In this document: in pieces, positions 15,107 to 23,540 of the stretch
Position numbering within the stretch: the first letter of the stretch is position 1
Layout: each line of letters starts with the position of its first letter
Source of the DNA: an uncultured Erysipelotrichaceae bacterium
GTDB lineage: Bacteria; Bacillota_I; Bacilli_A; Erysipelotrichales; Erysipelotrichaceae
Direction of reading: 5' to 3'
Assembly (NCBI GenBank): GCA_902773425.1
Contig: CACYEP010000064.1
Span: 1 to 39,381 of the forward strand
Length of the DNA: 39,381 nucleotides
Notes under the pieces: generated by a model
The model's database searches: none
Told to the model about the DNA's origin: nothing
Seen by the model: only the letters and a program-made list of their open reading frames with translations
Translations under genes and position numbers: made by a program

Positions 15107-17170
15107 TTAGATCTTCATGGCCGTTTCGTACGCGCCCCAGATGACCGAACGCAGATTTCCGACCTTCTTGCAGTCGCCTACGAAGTATACGTCCTTCTTA
15201 TCCTGGGCCGCTAACGGAGCCGGCAGGTATCCGATCGCACCGATGACCGAATCCACTTCGATTTCGACCGGCTGTCCTTCCTTGTTTGTGCATACGATCT
15301 TTCCGTCGTGTACTTCACGCAGGGTTGTCTCCAGATATACCGGAACCTTCTTCCACGCGAAGTATTCACGCAGGTACGAACTGTTCGCCAGGCAGACACC
15401 CTTCTGCGGAACCAAATCGTTCTTCATTTCCACGATTACCGGATCTTTTCCCTGTAAGTACAGTTCGTACGCGATTTCGCATCCCGTAAGACCGCCGCCT
15501 ATGACAGCTACCTTCTGTCCGACTTCCTTCTTTCCGTTCAGGAAGTCGCACGCCTCGATCATCTTTTCGTATCCCTTGACCTTGCGCAATACGATCGGCG
15601 TCGAACCGGTCGCCACGATGACCGGCAGGTTTCCGAATTCCTTGATGGAATGAACTTCGTAGTTCAGATGGACTTCGATGTTCATGTCCTTCATCTGTTT
15701 GATATACCAAGCCAGCAAGTCACGCAGTTTTCCCTTGTAGGATTCCGCGGATGCCGGGATGAACGTTCCGCCTAAGCGGTCCGACTTTTCATAGATGACC
15801 GGTTTATGACCGCGCAGTTTCAGAACTCTGGCCGCTTCCATGCCACCGATACCGCCGCCGATGATGATGACGGTCTTGGGCTCTTTGGCCGGCTTGATAT
15901 AGTGCTTGTCGGTCTGCATGGTTTCCGCGTTGACGGCGCATCTTGCGAGGTGCAGCGAATCCATGAGGTCCTGATCATTCGGGACACCCTTGTAATGGCA
16001 CATGTTGAAGCAGCCGTTATGGCATAAGATGCACGGACGGATATCTTCTTCCTTGCCCTTCATAAGCTTGGTGATCCATTCGGTATCGGCTAAGAACTGT
16101 CTTGCGAATCCGGCGCCGTCGAGTTTTCCTTCCGCGATGGATTCCGCCGCAACTGCCGGATCCAAGCGTCCTGCCGCAACCACCGGGATATCCACGAACT
16201 TCTTGATATGTTCGACATCTTCGAGGTTGCAGTTTTCCGGCATATAGATCGGCGGATGCGCCCAATACCACGCGTCATACGTTCCGTTATCGCAGTTTAA
16301 CATATCGTATCCCGCATCCTGTAAGTACTTCGCAGCTTTTTCGCTTTCTTCCATATCACGTCCGGCTTCGACATATTCTTCGCCCGGAAGCGCGCCTTCG
16401 CGGAATCCCTTCGTCTTGGATAAGACCGAATAACGCAAAGATACCGGGAAATCATCTCCGCAGGCTTCCTTGATGGCCTTCACGATTTCAACCGGGAAGC
16501 GGTAACGGTTTTCGAAGGATCCGCCGTATTCATCGGTGCGGTGGTTGACATATTTCAAGGTAAACTGGTCTAACAGGTATCCTTCATGGACGGCATGGAT
16601 TTCAACACCGTCCACGCCTGCCTCTTTCAGAAGTTTGGCGGTTTTCGCGAACGCATCAACGAATTCCGCAATTTCCTTCTTGGTCATTTCACGGGAAGGA
16701 ACTTTGTCACTCCAGCGGTTCGGAGACGGAGACGCCGACGCGGTGATCTTGTCCAGGTTCATAAACGGCTTGGATACTACACGTAAAACAGGATTGGTAT
16801 AAAGATCTTCCATCATCTTCGAAATGGTGAACGAACGTCCGAATCCCGCGGTCAGCTGTACGAACAGTTTCGCGCCGGTCGCATGGAATTTCGGCATCCA
16901 TCTGGCAAGATCCTTGTACATCTTCTTGTTCTGATAAAGCCATTCACCCATCATCGGATTGTAGACCGGCTGGCATCCCGGCAGCACTAATCCCGCATTA
17001 TTCTTGGCGACATTGTAGATAAATTCTGCACCGGCCTTATCAAAATGACACGGTTCCATCCATCCGAACAGATCCGTTCCGCCCATGGAAGTCAAAACGA
17101 TGCGGTTCTTGATCTCGCAGTTTTTGATTTTCCAAGGCGTAAACAACGCTTCATATTTTTGGTCCATCAT
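15107..17170 (-). CDS. Old-yellow-enzyme/2-enoate-reductase-type FMN, [4Fe-4S], FAD oxidoreductase
   Basis: A 687-residue NAD(P)H-dependent flavoenzyme of the 2-enoate reductase/BaiCD/2,4-dienoyl-CoA reductase group. The N-terminal TIM barrel (about 1-370) binds FMN and has VEIHAVHEGYLLDQF and RTDEYGGSFENRYRF. Then comes the [4Fe-4S] motif CILCHNGCFNMCH with a later Cys in LARCAVN. The C-terminal half has two dinucleotide folds (IIIGGGIGGMEAARVL and AVIGGGLTGCEIAYEL) for FAD and NAD(P)H. Such enzymes reduce activated C=C bonds, often of enoates or enones. It is last in the operon and its ATG overlaps the cooT stop by 4 bp. Its substrate may be the product of the dehydratase-like proteins; that is inference. 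Confidence 0.88.
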   Translation of the reverse strand: MMDQKYEALFTPWKIKNCEIKNRIVLTSMGGTDLFGWMEPCHFDKAGAEFIYNVAKNNAGLVLPGCQPVYNPMMGEWLYQNKKMYKDLARWMPKFHATGAKLFVQLTAGFGRSFTISKMMEDLYTNPVLRVVSKPFMNLDKITASASPSPNRWSDKVPSREMTKKEIAEFVDAFAKTAKLLKEAGVDGVEIHAVHEGYLLDQFTLKYVNHRTDEYGGSFENRYRFPVEIVKAIKEACGDDFPVSLRYSVLSKTKGFREGALPGEEYVEAGRDMEESEKAAKYLQDAGYDMLNCDNGTYDAWYWAHPPIYMPENCNLEDVEHIKKFVDIPVVAAGRLDPAVAAESIAEGKLDGAGFARQFLADTEWITKLMKGKEEDIRPCILCHNGCFNMCHYKGVPNDQDLMDSLHLARCAVNAETMQTDKHYIKPAKEPKTVIIIGGGIGGMEAARVLKLRGHKPVIYEKSDRLGGTFIPASAESYKGKLRDLLAWYIKQMKDMNIEVHLNYEVHSIKEFGNLPVIVATGSTPIVLRKVKGYEKMIEACDFLNGKKEVGQKVAVIGGGLTGCEIAYELYLQGKDPVIVEMKNDLVPQKGVCLANSSYLREYFAWKKVPVYLETTLREVHDGKIVCTNKEGQPVEIEVDSVIGAIGYLPAPLAAQDKKDVYFVGDCKKVGNLRSVIWGAYETAMKI

Positions 17171-17370
17171 AGTTCCTCCTCTTTCGTTCCGTTGATTATG
17201 ATGATATTTTCCAGAAGATCCACGCTGGAAATCGTTCCTTGGATTTCTTTGGGAACCCCCAGGATATCCGAGAAAACCAGCTTATCTCCTTTTTGTCTTA
17301 CCGAAGCCACATTCTTATACAGCAATTTCTTTGTCCCGTTTTCCAGGACATACACATCGGATAAGCACAT
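17167..17370 (-). CDS. cooT: CooT-family nickel-binding protein
   Basis: A 67-residue beta-rich protein of the CooT family, small proteins that bind Ni(II) through Cys2 in CO-dehydrogenase maturation. Cys2 is present (MCLSDVYVLENG), and the body shows the expected pattern KLLYKNVASVRQKGDKLVFSD followed by GVPKEIQGTISSVDLLENIIII (given here in two parts). It lies 4 bp after the His-rich gene and overlaps the enoate-reductase-like gene. Many CooT relatives occur without a CO dehydrogenase, so the family call is firmer than the partner enzyme. Confidence 0.82.
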   Translation of the reverse strand: MCLSDVYVLENGTKKLLYKNVASVRQKGDKLVFSDILGVPKEIQGTISSVDLLENIIIINGTKEEEL

Positions 17371-17374
17371 AGGC

Positions 17375-17602
17375 TCAGCCCTCTTTTTCCAGTTCCGCCA
17401 AAGCTTCGCGCAGCTTTGCGTTGCCTTCGTTGAGCACCTTCACAGCCTCCGCAATCTTTGCGCGGACATTTTCGGAAAAGGACTCCGAAAGTTCCGTAAG
17501 TTCCTCGGCGTGATGTTCGTTGTGGTCGGCCATATAGCGCAATAAGGCTTCCGCTTCTTTTGCGGAATGTTCTTCATGATGGTGATGATGATGTTCGCTC
17601 AT
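17375..17602 (-). CDS. Small His-rich coiled-coil protein, probable metal chaperone or store
   Basis: A 75-residue soluble protein starting MSEHHHHHHEEH. It carries six consecutive histidines (residues 4-9) and ten in the first 31 (also H12, H27, H30, H31), then a Glu/Lys/Ala/Leu-rich helix likely to form a coiled coil. This resembles His-rich nickel chaperones in principle (as CooJ does for CO dehydrogenase), although CooJ has its His stretch at the C-terminus and I do not claim homology. It is sandwiched between htpG (9 bp) and cooT (4 bp). The short GC-matched gene is embedded in native operon spacing, so a cloning tag is ruled out. Confidence 0.8.
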   Translation of the reverse strand: MSEHHHHHHEEHSAKEAEALLRYMADHNEHHAEELTELSESFSENVRAKIAEAVKVLNEGNAKLREALAELEKEG

Positions 17603-17611
17603 AATCTTCTC

Positions 17612-19549
17612 CTATTCCGTCCATAAGCTGCACAGAAGTTCCGTGTAGGCATTCATATCTTCAATCCCGAGGCCCGCCGTAAGTCTGGCCTGGTTATATA
17701 AGATCCGTACGAGTTTTCCCGCTTTATCCGGTTCTTTGCGCCGGATCTCATCGATTTTCTTTACTGCCGGATGGCGCAGATTCAATTCCAGAACCTTCTT
17801 TGCTTTCGCATGAAGCTCCGGATTCATCTTCCGCAATCCCTCTTCCATTTCGAACGTAATCCCGTTTCCGCTGGTCAATACGACCGCAGAGGAATCAAGG
17901 CGCTTCGACGCAATTACTTCGTCCGCATCCTCCTTCAGGATTCCCCGCACAAATGCCAGGAACTCTTCTGCGTTTTCATCTTTACCGGCATCGGTTTTCA
18001 GGAAATCTTCCGGTGTTCCGTCCGTTAAAGAAATAAACGGATGATCCCTGTAGGAACCTAAGATCTCCGGCACCAGTCCTTCCGCCTGACCTTCAAAGCA
18101 CAGGAATTCCGCCCCTACGGTGCGCGCACGTTCGGTTTCCGGAAGTTTCATGATCTCATCCCGGGACTTCCCTTTGGCATAATAGATCGCGTTCTGTCCG
18201 GGTTTCATGCGGGAAATATACTCTTCCAGACCGGTCTTTGTTTTCGCATCCCGGCTGGATTCAAACAGCAGCAACCCCCGGAGCGCTTCATGGCGCGGAT
18301 TGTCTTCGTCCAAGGCCTCCACCAAAACAGTTCTTCCGAAATCATTCCAGAATACTTCGTAGCGTTCCCGGTCATTTTTCATCAAATCTTCCAGGGAACG
18401 CTGGATCTTCCGCACTAAGACATCCCGCATCGATCTGAGCACGCCTTCCGGCTGCACGGACTCTCTGGAGATGTTCAGCGGAAGGTCCGGACAATCCGCG
18501 ACGCCTTTGACAAACGCGAATTCATCCGTCAGAAGTTCTTCACACGCATCCATGATCTTGACTCCGCTTGAATACAGTTCAAGTCCCGGATAATCGTCAT
18601 TGGTATCAAAGGTATTCCAGGATACCGACGGTATGTACAGGATATAATCCATGCGCACTTTCCCGTCCGCATGCCCGGTGATTACCTTCAGAGGCTTGCG
18701 GAACTGTTCCTTCTTTCCGGCATGTACATCCAGTTTCTTTCCGAAATGCTCATTGAAATATGCTTCATAGTCTTCCGGCTTTACTTCGTTCGCATTCCGT
18801 TTCCACAGCGGCACCATGGAGTTTAACTGTTCCCAACCCCATTTCTCGGACGGATTTCCCTTTTCATCCGGCACCAGAGTCGGCATATTCAGCAAGATCG
18901 GCCAGCGCACATAATCGGAATATTCCTTTACCAGCTTGTACAGGGTATAAGGTCTTAAATACCGGTCGTAGGTATCCTTCTCCGCGTCTTTTTCTTCGCG
19001 GATATGAAGGATGACATCGGTTCCCGGTTCCTTCCTGGACCCTTTGAAGATCTTATAACCGGTCGTTCCGTCGCTTTGGAAGACATAGGCTTCTTCCTTT
19101 CCGGGTTTTCTGGAAACCACCGAAACCCGGTCCGCAACCATAAACAGCGAGTAAAACCCGATGCCGAACTGTCCGATCAGTTCTTCCGCATCTTTTTGCG
19201 AAGACGCTTCCCTGAATTCCGAGGAACCGCTGAGCGCAATCGTGCCGAGATACTTTTTCAATTCTTCCTCATCCATGCCGATTCCGTTGTCCGATACGGA
19301 TAACAGACGTTTCTCTTTATTGATTGCCATGCGGATCGAGTACGATTCCCTGGTCAAAGGCCCGATGTTTCCTCCGGGGTTTTCCAGAGCGCCGATGTAT
19401 CTTTTGTCAATCGCATCCGAAGCGTTCGAAATCAGTTCGCGCAGAAAAACTTCCTTCTTCGTATACACGGAGTGGATCATCATCTGCAGCAACTTTTCGG
19501 TTTCGGTTTCAAACGGAACCGGCTGTTTGAGGTGTTTGGATTCAGACAT
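17612..19549 (-). CDS. htpG: Hsp90-family chaperone HtpG
   Basis: HtpG is the bacterial Hsp90, an ATP-driven dimeric chaperone. The 645-residue protein has the GHKL ATPase domain with ELISNASDAIDK, SVSDNGIGM and IGQFGIGFYSLFMVAD, a middle domain with SWNTFDTNDDYPGLELYSSGVKI-type sequence and LPLNISRES, and a C-terminal dimerisation domain. It is in the middle of the dehydratase/nickel operon with a 2-bp gap to the small membrane protein gene upstream and 9 bp to the His-rich gene downstream, so it must be co-expressed. That setting suggests a role in maturing one of the operon's large metalloproteins. Confidence 0.96.
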   Translation of the reverse strand: MSESKHLKQPVPFETETEKLLQMMIHSVYTKKEVFLRELISNASDAIDKRYIGALENPGGNIGPLTRESYSIRMAINKEKRLLSVSDNGIGMDEEELKKYLGTIALSGSSEFREASSQKDAEELIGQFGIGFYSLFMVADRVSVVSRKPGKEEAYVFQSDGTTGYKIFKGSRKEPGTDVILHIREEKDAEKDTYDRYLRPYTLYKLVKEYSDYVRWPILLNMPTLVPDEKGNPSEKWGWEQLNSMVPLWKRNANEVKPEDYEAYFNEHFGKKLDVHAGKKEQFRKPLKVITGHADGKVRMDYILYIPSVSWNTFDTNDDYPGLELYSSGVKIMDACEELLTDEFAFVKGVADCPDLPLNISRESVQPEGVLRSMRDVLVRKIQRSLEDLMKNDRERYEVFWNDFGRTVLVEALDEDNPRHEALRGLLLFESSRDAKTKTGLEEYISRMKPGQNAIYYAKGKSRDEIMKLPETERARTVGAEFLCFEGQAEGLVPEILGSYRDHPFISLTDGTPEDFLKTDAGKDENAEEFLAFVRGILKEDADEVIASKRLDSSAVVLTSGNGITFEMEEGLRKMNPELHAKAKKVLELNLRHPAVKKIDEIRRKEPDKAGKLVRILYNQARLTAGLGIEDMNAYTELLCSLWTE

Positions 19550-19551
19550 TC

Positions 19552-19767
19552 TTAATCGTTGTATTCGTAATTCGGAGTGTCGGTCTTATAAACCTTCTCC
19601 AACGGATCCTTTCTCTTCATCTTGTCATAATGGTTCTTGAGGAACGGTTCTACGCCGTAGAATAACGCTTTTCCGTCCAAATCAAACCAGAACACCAGGA
19701 ACAGCACGAGGTACAGCCCGGTGCAGGCGAAAAACAGAATTTTCAGTGCTTTCAGTACGCTTTTCAT
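19552..19767 (-). CDS. Small single-span membrane protein (paralogue 2)
   Basis: A 71-residue protein starting MKSVLKALKILFF, with one membrane span (about residues 9-28), the motif FWFDLDGKALF just after it and a charged, Tyr/Asp-rich tail. The frame opens 7 codons earlier, but the ATG at 19767 has AAGGATGG before it and lies 1 bp after the preceding stop. It is clearly related to the 56-residue protein at 23361-23531: both have KALK before the span and a W/F-LD-K-L motif after it. Positioned right after the second dehydratase-like pair, it may anchor that complex to the membrane. Confidence 0.75.
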   Translation of the reverse strand: MKSVLKALKILFFACTGLYLVLFLVFWFDLDGKALFYGVEPFLKNHYDKMKRKDPLEKVYKTDTPNYEYND

Positions 19768-19768
19768 A

Positions 19769-21394
19769 TTACCATCCTTCCGAATCATCGAATTCCAGCA
19801 GCGTCGGATCTAACGGCTTTTCATGCATGATCGTTGTCATGTAGTCGTTGATGATTCCGCGGATTTCACTGCGGCTTACCGTACGCTTATCCGGTAACGC
19901 ATGCGGCATCCAGATTGCGTGAATATCACGCGCACGGAATTCATCTTCAAACAATCCGTGAACTCCCTGCATGCCCTTGCACTGCAGCTGGTCGTACATC
20001 ATGACCATATCGCAATGGAACTTTTCCATGTATTCCCAAAGTTCGAAGATATGATTCATGCCGCCCACTGCCATGCGGCGCATCGGTGCCCACTCATGAT
20101 AAAGCGCCATATCCTTCAGCATATTCTCGTAAGTATCCGTACGGATCGTCATGTTGAACATTAACGAGTCCATATTGATAATGCAGTTTAATCCCCAGCA
20201 ATTGTATGCCCATGTGCACCAATGCGAGTAATACAGCGGTGCGCAGCTCCACGCAATCACGCGGTGACGGGTCATCGGGAAGCTGTTGATCTTCTTTTCA
20301 ACGCACTTCTCGAGGATCTTTTTGACCTTCTTATCGGTTTCATGCCAGATCTTCCGGTTACCGTCCTGGGATTGGTAAATGCGGTACAATGCCTGGGCTA
20401 CGCCGTTGATCGGATAGTAATCCGTATTCGCGGCAACTTCCCATTTTTCCCATTCGAATCTTTGAAGTTCGTTCTGTTCTTCCAGATTCTTCTTAAGTTC
20501 TTCCATGTTCATCGGCATGCCGGACTGTTCTTCAATGAACTTCCAGCATTCCTCAATTTCCTTGGCGCAGTGTTCCTGGACCAGCGGATCATCGAACTGC
20601 ATCGGCTGCGGCATCGCGAATAACGGACGGTCCATCATCCAGTCCTGAATGACCGAAGTGCCTACCGAGCCGTCGCACGCTTCATTCGAAGTTACGACAA
20701 ACGGATAGTACTCCGGTACGTCATCCTGTAAGAAGATTCCGCATTCCGCCTGGCACATCGGGCACGGGTCACCCGGAAGTCCGATGGACTGGGCAGCGTC
20801 AATGTAATTCAATACGGTGTGATTGTTGACATGGCAGGTTACAAAGTACGGGATCATCTGTAACGGCACATCGTCCATGCGGTCACGCCACGGGTAGAAG
20901 ATACCTCCCCAGACGGTTTCATCATGCGCCGGTGTACGGTCATAGAGTTCCTTGGATCCTCCGAGTCTTTGGTCGGCCGCCAGCATTCTCATGAACTGGC
21001 GGATCGTTTCGGAAGTCATCGCACGGTAATGCCAGGCACTTGCCCGTAACGCTTGTCCGCGCATGCCTTCCAATCCGCGGTCATACCAATGCATAACCGG
21101 CAAATACGTCTGTCCGAGCCAGCGGTATCTCCAGACACCTTTCAGGAATAACGGAAGAGCCTTCAAGCCGCCGCCGTACTTTACGATATCTCCGACCATA
21201 TTTCCGTAGTTATACAGCCAGATCATGTTGAAATAGTACATGGTATCCTTGAATCCGCGCCATTCACGGTGTTTGTACAACCCCGTCTTGTCAAGATACA
21301 GGTCTCCCAGCCGTCTCTCTTCGTGCGGTTTGCCGTTCCAGAATACAGATACAGCCTTCTTGGCCTTTTTCAGCAGATTTGTCTTTTTACTCAT
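19769..21394 (-). CDS. 2-hydroxyacyl-CoA-dehydratase-like large subunit, pair 2
   Basis: A 541-residue member of the HgdA/HgdB (BcrB/BcrC) superfamily, proteins that hold a [4Fe-4S] cluster and receive high-energy electrons from an ATP-driven activase. Likely cluster cysteines are in GDPCPMCQAECG (C211, C214, C218), NEACDGSVG (C240) and QLQCKGM near residue 480. The first 180 residues are an aromatic-rich extension not seen in classical 477-residue HgdA. The C-terminal tail LEFDDSEGW resembles that of the pair-1 protein (LLDFDDESAM). It lies 12 bp downstream of the smaller subunit of pair 2. Substrate unknown. Confidence 0.82.
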   Translation of the reverse strand: MSKKTNLLKKAKKAVSVFWNGKPHEERRLGDLYLDKTGLYKHREWRGFKDTMYYFNMIWLYNYGNMVGDIVKYGGGLKALPLFLKGVWRYRWLGQTYLPVMHWYDRGLEGMRGQALRASAWHYRAMTSETIRQFMRMLAADQRLGGSKELYDRTPAHDETVWGGIFYPWRDRMDDVPLQMIPYFVTCHVNNHTVLNYIDAAQSIGLPGDPCPMCQAECGIFLQDDVPEYYPFVVTSNEACDGSVGTSVIQDWMMDRPLFAMPQPMQFDDPLVQEHCAKEIEECWKFIEEQSGMPMNMEELKKNLEEQNELQRFEWEKWEVAANTDYYPINGVAQALYRIYQSQDGNRKIWHETDKKVKKILEKCVEKKINSFPMTRHRVIAWSCAPLYYSHWCTWAYNCWGLNCIINMDSLMFNMTIRTDTYENMLKDMALYHEWAPMRRMAVGGMNHIFELWEYMEKFHCDMVMMYDQLQCKGMQGVHGLFEDEFRARDIHAIWMPHALPDKRTVSRSEIRGIINDYMTTIMHEKPLDPTLLEFDDSEGW

Positions 21395-21406
21395 AAGTTT
21401 CTCCTG

Positions 21407-22609
21407 CTAGTCCGCTTTCTTCGCGGTTTGTCCGTGCAGTTTCTTTAATTCCACGCTTTCGACAAAGGCCTGGAATCTGGTGCGGAGCTGTCCGGACGCC
21501 GAATTGATATACTCTTTTTCAATCGAACAGGTCGGAATGTCATAGTCCCGCGGAATGATCAACGCGTCAATCGTGCGCTCATAACTCCAATATTCACAGA
21601 ACTTATTGGATTCCACGATCAGGCCGTCCGCATTGTATTCCCGGCATACATCCGCCAGATATTTCTTTCTTCCGCGCATCAAATCCTGCGGCATAAACCG
21701 CGGACAGCAGCTGGTATTCAGATAATGACGGGCAATTGCGTCTAACGGCGGCTGGCCTTCGTTCACAACGATTTCTTCCCTTCCCGGCAGCGAGCCGTAG
21801 CAATACCGGTCCGCGACCACCAATGCGCCGCAGGATTCAATCAGTTTGATGAAATCCGGGTCATCGTTTTCCGCACCGGCCACCGCAACCTTGATCTTCC
21901 AGCCCGGTTTGATATCCGGCTGACGGGTTTTCAGTTCTTCCGCGGTTTCCCGCAGCATCGGCAAAATCTTATCCTTCGGGCAGGTCAGGCTCGTCAACAT
22001 AATCACCGAGAACTCATATCCCGTAATCGTCGGAACAGCCAGTTTCCGGTAGTTTCCGATTTCCGTGATCAGCCGGCATACTTCGTTGTGCTGTTCAATG
22101 GCTTTCAATAATGCTTCATCGCTTGTATCAATGCCGAACTTCTCATGAAGTTTATCCAGCACGTGGGCCTGAAGCTGTTTCTTGTAATGTTCCACGGAAT
22201 TCTCGGTCTTCTTGAACGGAATATCCGTGAATTCCACAAAGAAGTCCGGGTTCTGAATGATATTCATACGCTGAAGGTGTTCCTGGAAACGGCAGGTCAC
22301 CGTACAGGTTTCCGTCGCCATCTGGGCATCCAGGAAGTTGAATCCGCCTTCCAGCGCGCGTTCCATCAAGCTTCTTCCGTAGTGGCACGTTCTTCCCGAC
22401 ATGTAATAAGTCGCCATTGTCGGAGTCGTGCAGTTCGGCGCACGTAAGCGCACCGAGAAACATCCCGGTAAATCCAATAAGACTTCCGGCATGTAGTAAC
22501 AGGTATAACCGATTGCTTTGCGGCCTTCTTCCCTGGCTTCGCGCACCAGTTCATTGTTGGCCTGCTGCAGCATATCTTCCATCCGGATCAGATGTTTTAA
22601 GTCTCTCAT
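21407..22609 (-). CDS. 2-hydroxyacyl-CoA-dehydratase-like small subunit (HgdB type), pair 2
   Basis: A 400-residue HgdB-type protein. Three cysteines in superfamily-typical positions probably bind a [4Fe-4S] cluster: GRTCHYGRS (C75), TETCTVTC (C102) and NKFCEYW near residue 338. Other family marks are GYTCYYMPEVLL near the N-terminus, DRYCYGS and the C-terminal SGQLRTRFQAFVE. It is similar along its length to the pair-1 protein at 26158-27378. Its ATG overlaps the stop of the cysteine-motif gene by 4 bp. Confidence 0.88.
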   Translation of the reverse strand: MRDLKHLIRMEDMLQQANNELVREAREEGRKAIGYTCYYMPEVLLDLPGCFSVRLRAPNCTTPTMATYYMSGRTCHYGRSLMERALEGGFNFLDAQMATETCTVTCRFQEHLQRMNIIQNPDFFVEFTDIPFKKTENSVEHYKKQLQAHVLDKLHEKFGIDTSDEALLKAIEQHNEVCRLITEIGNYRKLAVPTITGYEFSVIMLTSLTCPKDKILPMLRETAEELKTRQPDIKPGWKIKVAVAGAENDDPDFIKLIESCGALVVADRYCYGSLPGREEIVVNEGQPPLDAIARHYLNTSCCPRFMPQDLMRGRKKYLADVCREYNADGLIVESNKFCEYWSYERTIDALIIPRDYDIPTCSIEKEYINSASGQLRTRFQAFVESVELKKLHGQTAKKAD

Positions 22610-23352
22610 GCTTTGGTTCTCTCTTTCCCAAAATGCAATTCTCTCATGCCTTCCACTTCATCGCATACCGGCTTTAAGCTGCACATGCTGCAATCCGTAG
22701 GCATTCCCTCCAGGATTCTCGACAGGGTCATCGTGATTTCATGAACCTTTTTCGCGTCTTCCTGTAAGGCCTTGTAGTCTTCCGAAGGATCGGTGATGAA
22801 AATGACCTTCGCCGCCTTCACACCGTCCACCTTCAGATAACGGTCAAGGAAACAGTTCCCGACTTTTTCAAACGAAATGCCTTCCGCGAGTGCCTTCTTG
22901 GATACCCGCACCTGTTCCTTGAAATTCTCCGAGGAAGTGCGGACCATATATCCTTTCGCAAACACATGATATTTGATGAAATCCAGCTTCTGCAGCGTAC
23001 GGAATGCCCGCTCGCTTGCTTTCTTGTTCTCCAAGTCTCCCAGCATCTCAGGATCCACGGATAAGATCACCAAGCGCGCATAGGGCACATCCATGCCGGT
23101 TTCCTTTAAGTCTTTCCCGATCACAACGGTCTTGCTGCCGGTGAATGCTTCCGGATCGGTCGTTACGCAGGTATAATTCGCTGCGCCGAGATTCGATCCG
23201 CCCAGTTCATACGCGGTATCCCTTCCCATGACCAGTTCGAATTTCTCGGTTTCCGGCCATTTTTTCGATGGGTCATACGCGTATTCTTTGCGTTCCGGGT
23301 GCTTTTCCAGCAGTTTCTCCAGATGTTCGAGCACCGTCTGATAAAGTTCCAT
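22606..23352 (-). CDS. Cysteine-motif protein, possibly related to CO dehydrogenase/acetyl-CoA synthase beta family
   Basis: A 248-residue soluble protein. The N-terminal part has FELVMGRDTAYELGGSNLG, the middle FIKYHVFAKGYMVRTS, and the C-terminus a cysteine motif C221-x2-C224-x5-C230 (TDCSMCSLKPVCDEVEG) followed by MRELHFGK. I associate this layout with proteins annotated as CO dehydrogenase/acetyl-CoA synthase beta-subunit family, but this is recall and not an alignment; it is far shorter than a true ACS and lacks most of it. The cysteines suggest an Fe-S or nickel site. It is translationally coupled to the next dehydratase-like gene (ATGA overlap). Confidence 0.6.
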   Translation of the reverse strand: MELYQTVLEHLEKLLEKHPERKEYAYDPSKKWPETEKFELVMGRDTAYELGGSNLGAANYTCVTTDPEAFTGSKTVVIGKDLKETGMDVPYARLVILSVDPEMLGDLENKKASERAFRTLQKLDFIKYHVFAKGYMVRTSSENFKEQVRVSKKALAEGISFEKVGNCFLDRYLKVDGVKAAKVIFITDPSEDYKALQEDAKKVHEITMTLSRILEGMPTDCSMCSLKPVCDEVEGMRELHFGKERTKA

Positions 23353-23360
23353 ACGGTTCC

Positions 23361-23531
23361 TCAGAATTTAATATCGGTCTTCTTCCGGTCGAAAATCTTG
23401 TTGACCTGAACATACGCCCATCCGAGCACCTTCTGATCCAGATTCCAGAAGTACACGATAAACAAGACGCCTGTCAGGATGCCGAAGATCTTCAGAACCA
23501 GCTTCAGAGCTTTTCCAAGATTCTCCATCAT
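23361..23531 (-). CDS. Small single-span membrane protein (paralogue 1)
   Basis: A 56-residue gene, easy to miss because of its size. It starts MMENLGKALKLVLK, has one membrane span (about residues 12-29), then FWNLDQKVLGW and a basic C-terminus (DRKKTDIKF). An AGGAG lies six bases before the first ATG, and the gaps to the activase (9 bp) and to the cysteine-motif gene (8 bp) are operon-like. It is paralogous to the 71-residue protein at 19552-19767. Its position between the activase and pair 2 suggests a membrane tether or electron-transfer scaffold. Confidence 0.75.
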   Translation of the reverse strand: MMENLGKALKLVLKIFGILTGVLFIVYFWNLDQKVLGWAYVQVNKIFDRKKTDIKF

Positions 23532-23540
23532 GGGTCACTC

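Noticed and set aside
17375-17602. His-rich start (six His) as a cloning-tag artefact
   Set aside because: It is inside a native operon with 4-9 bp spacing, has further His residues spread in the helix and neighbours with nickel functions.
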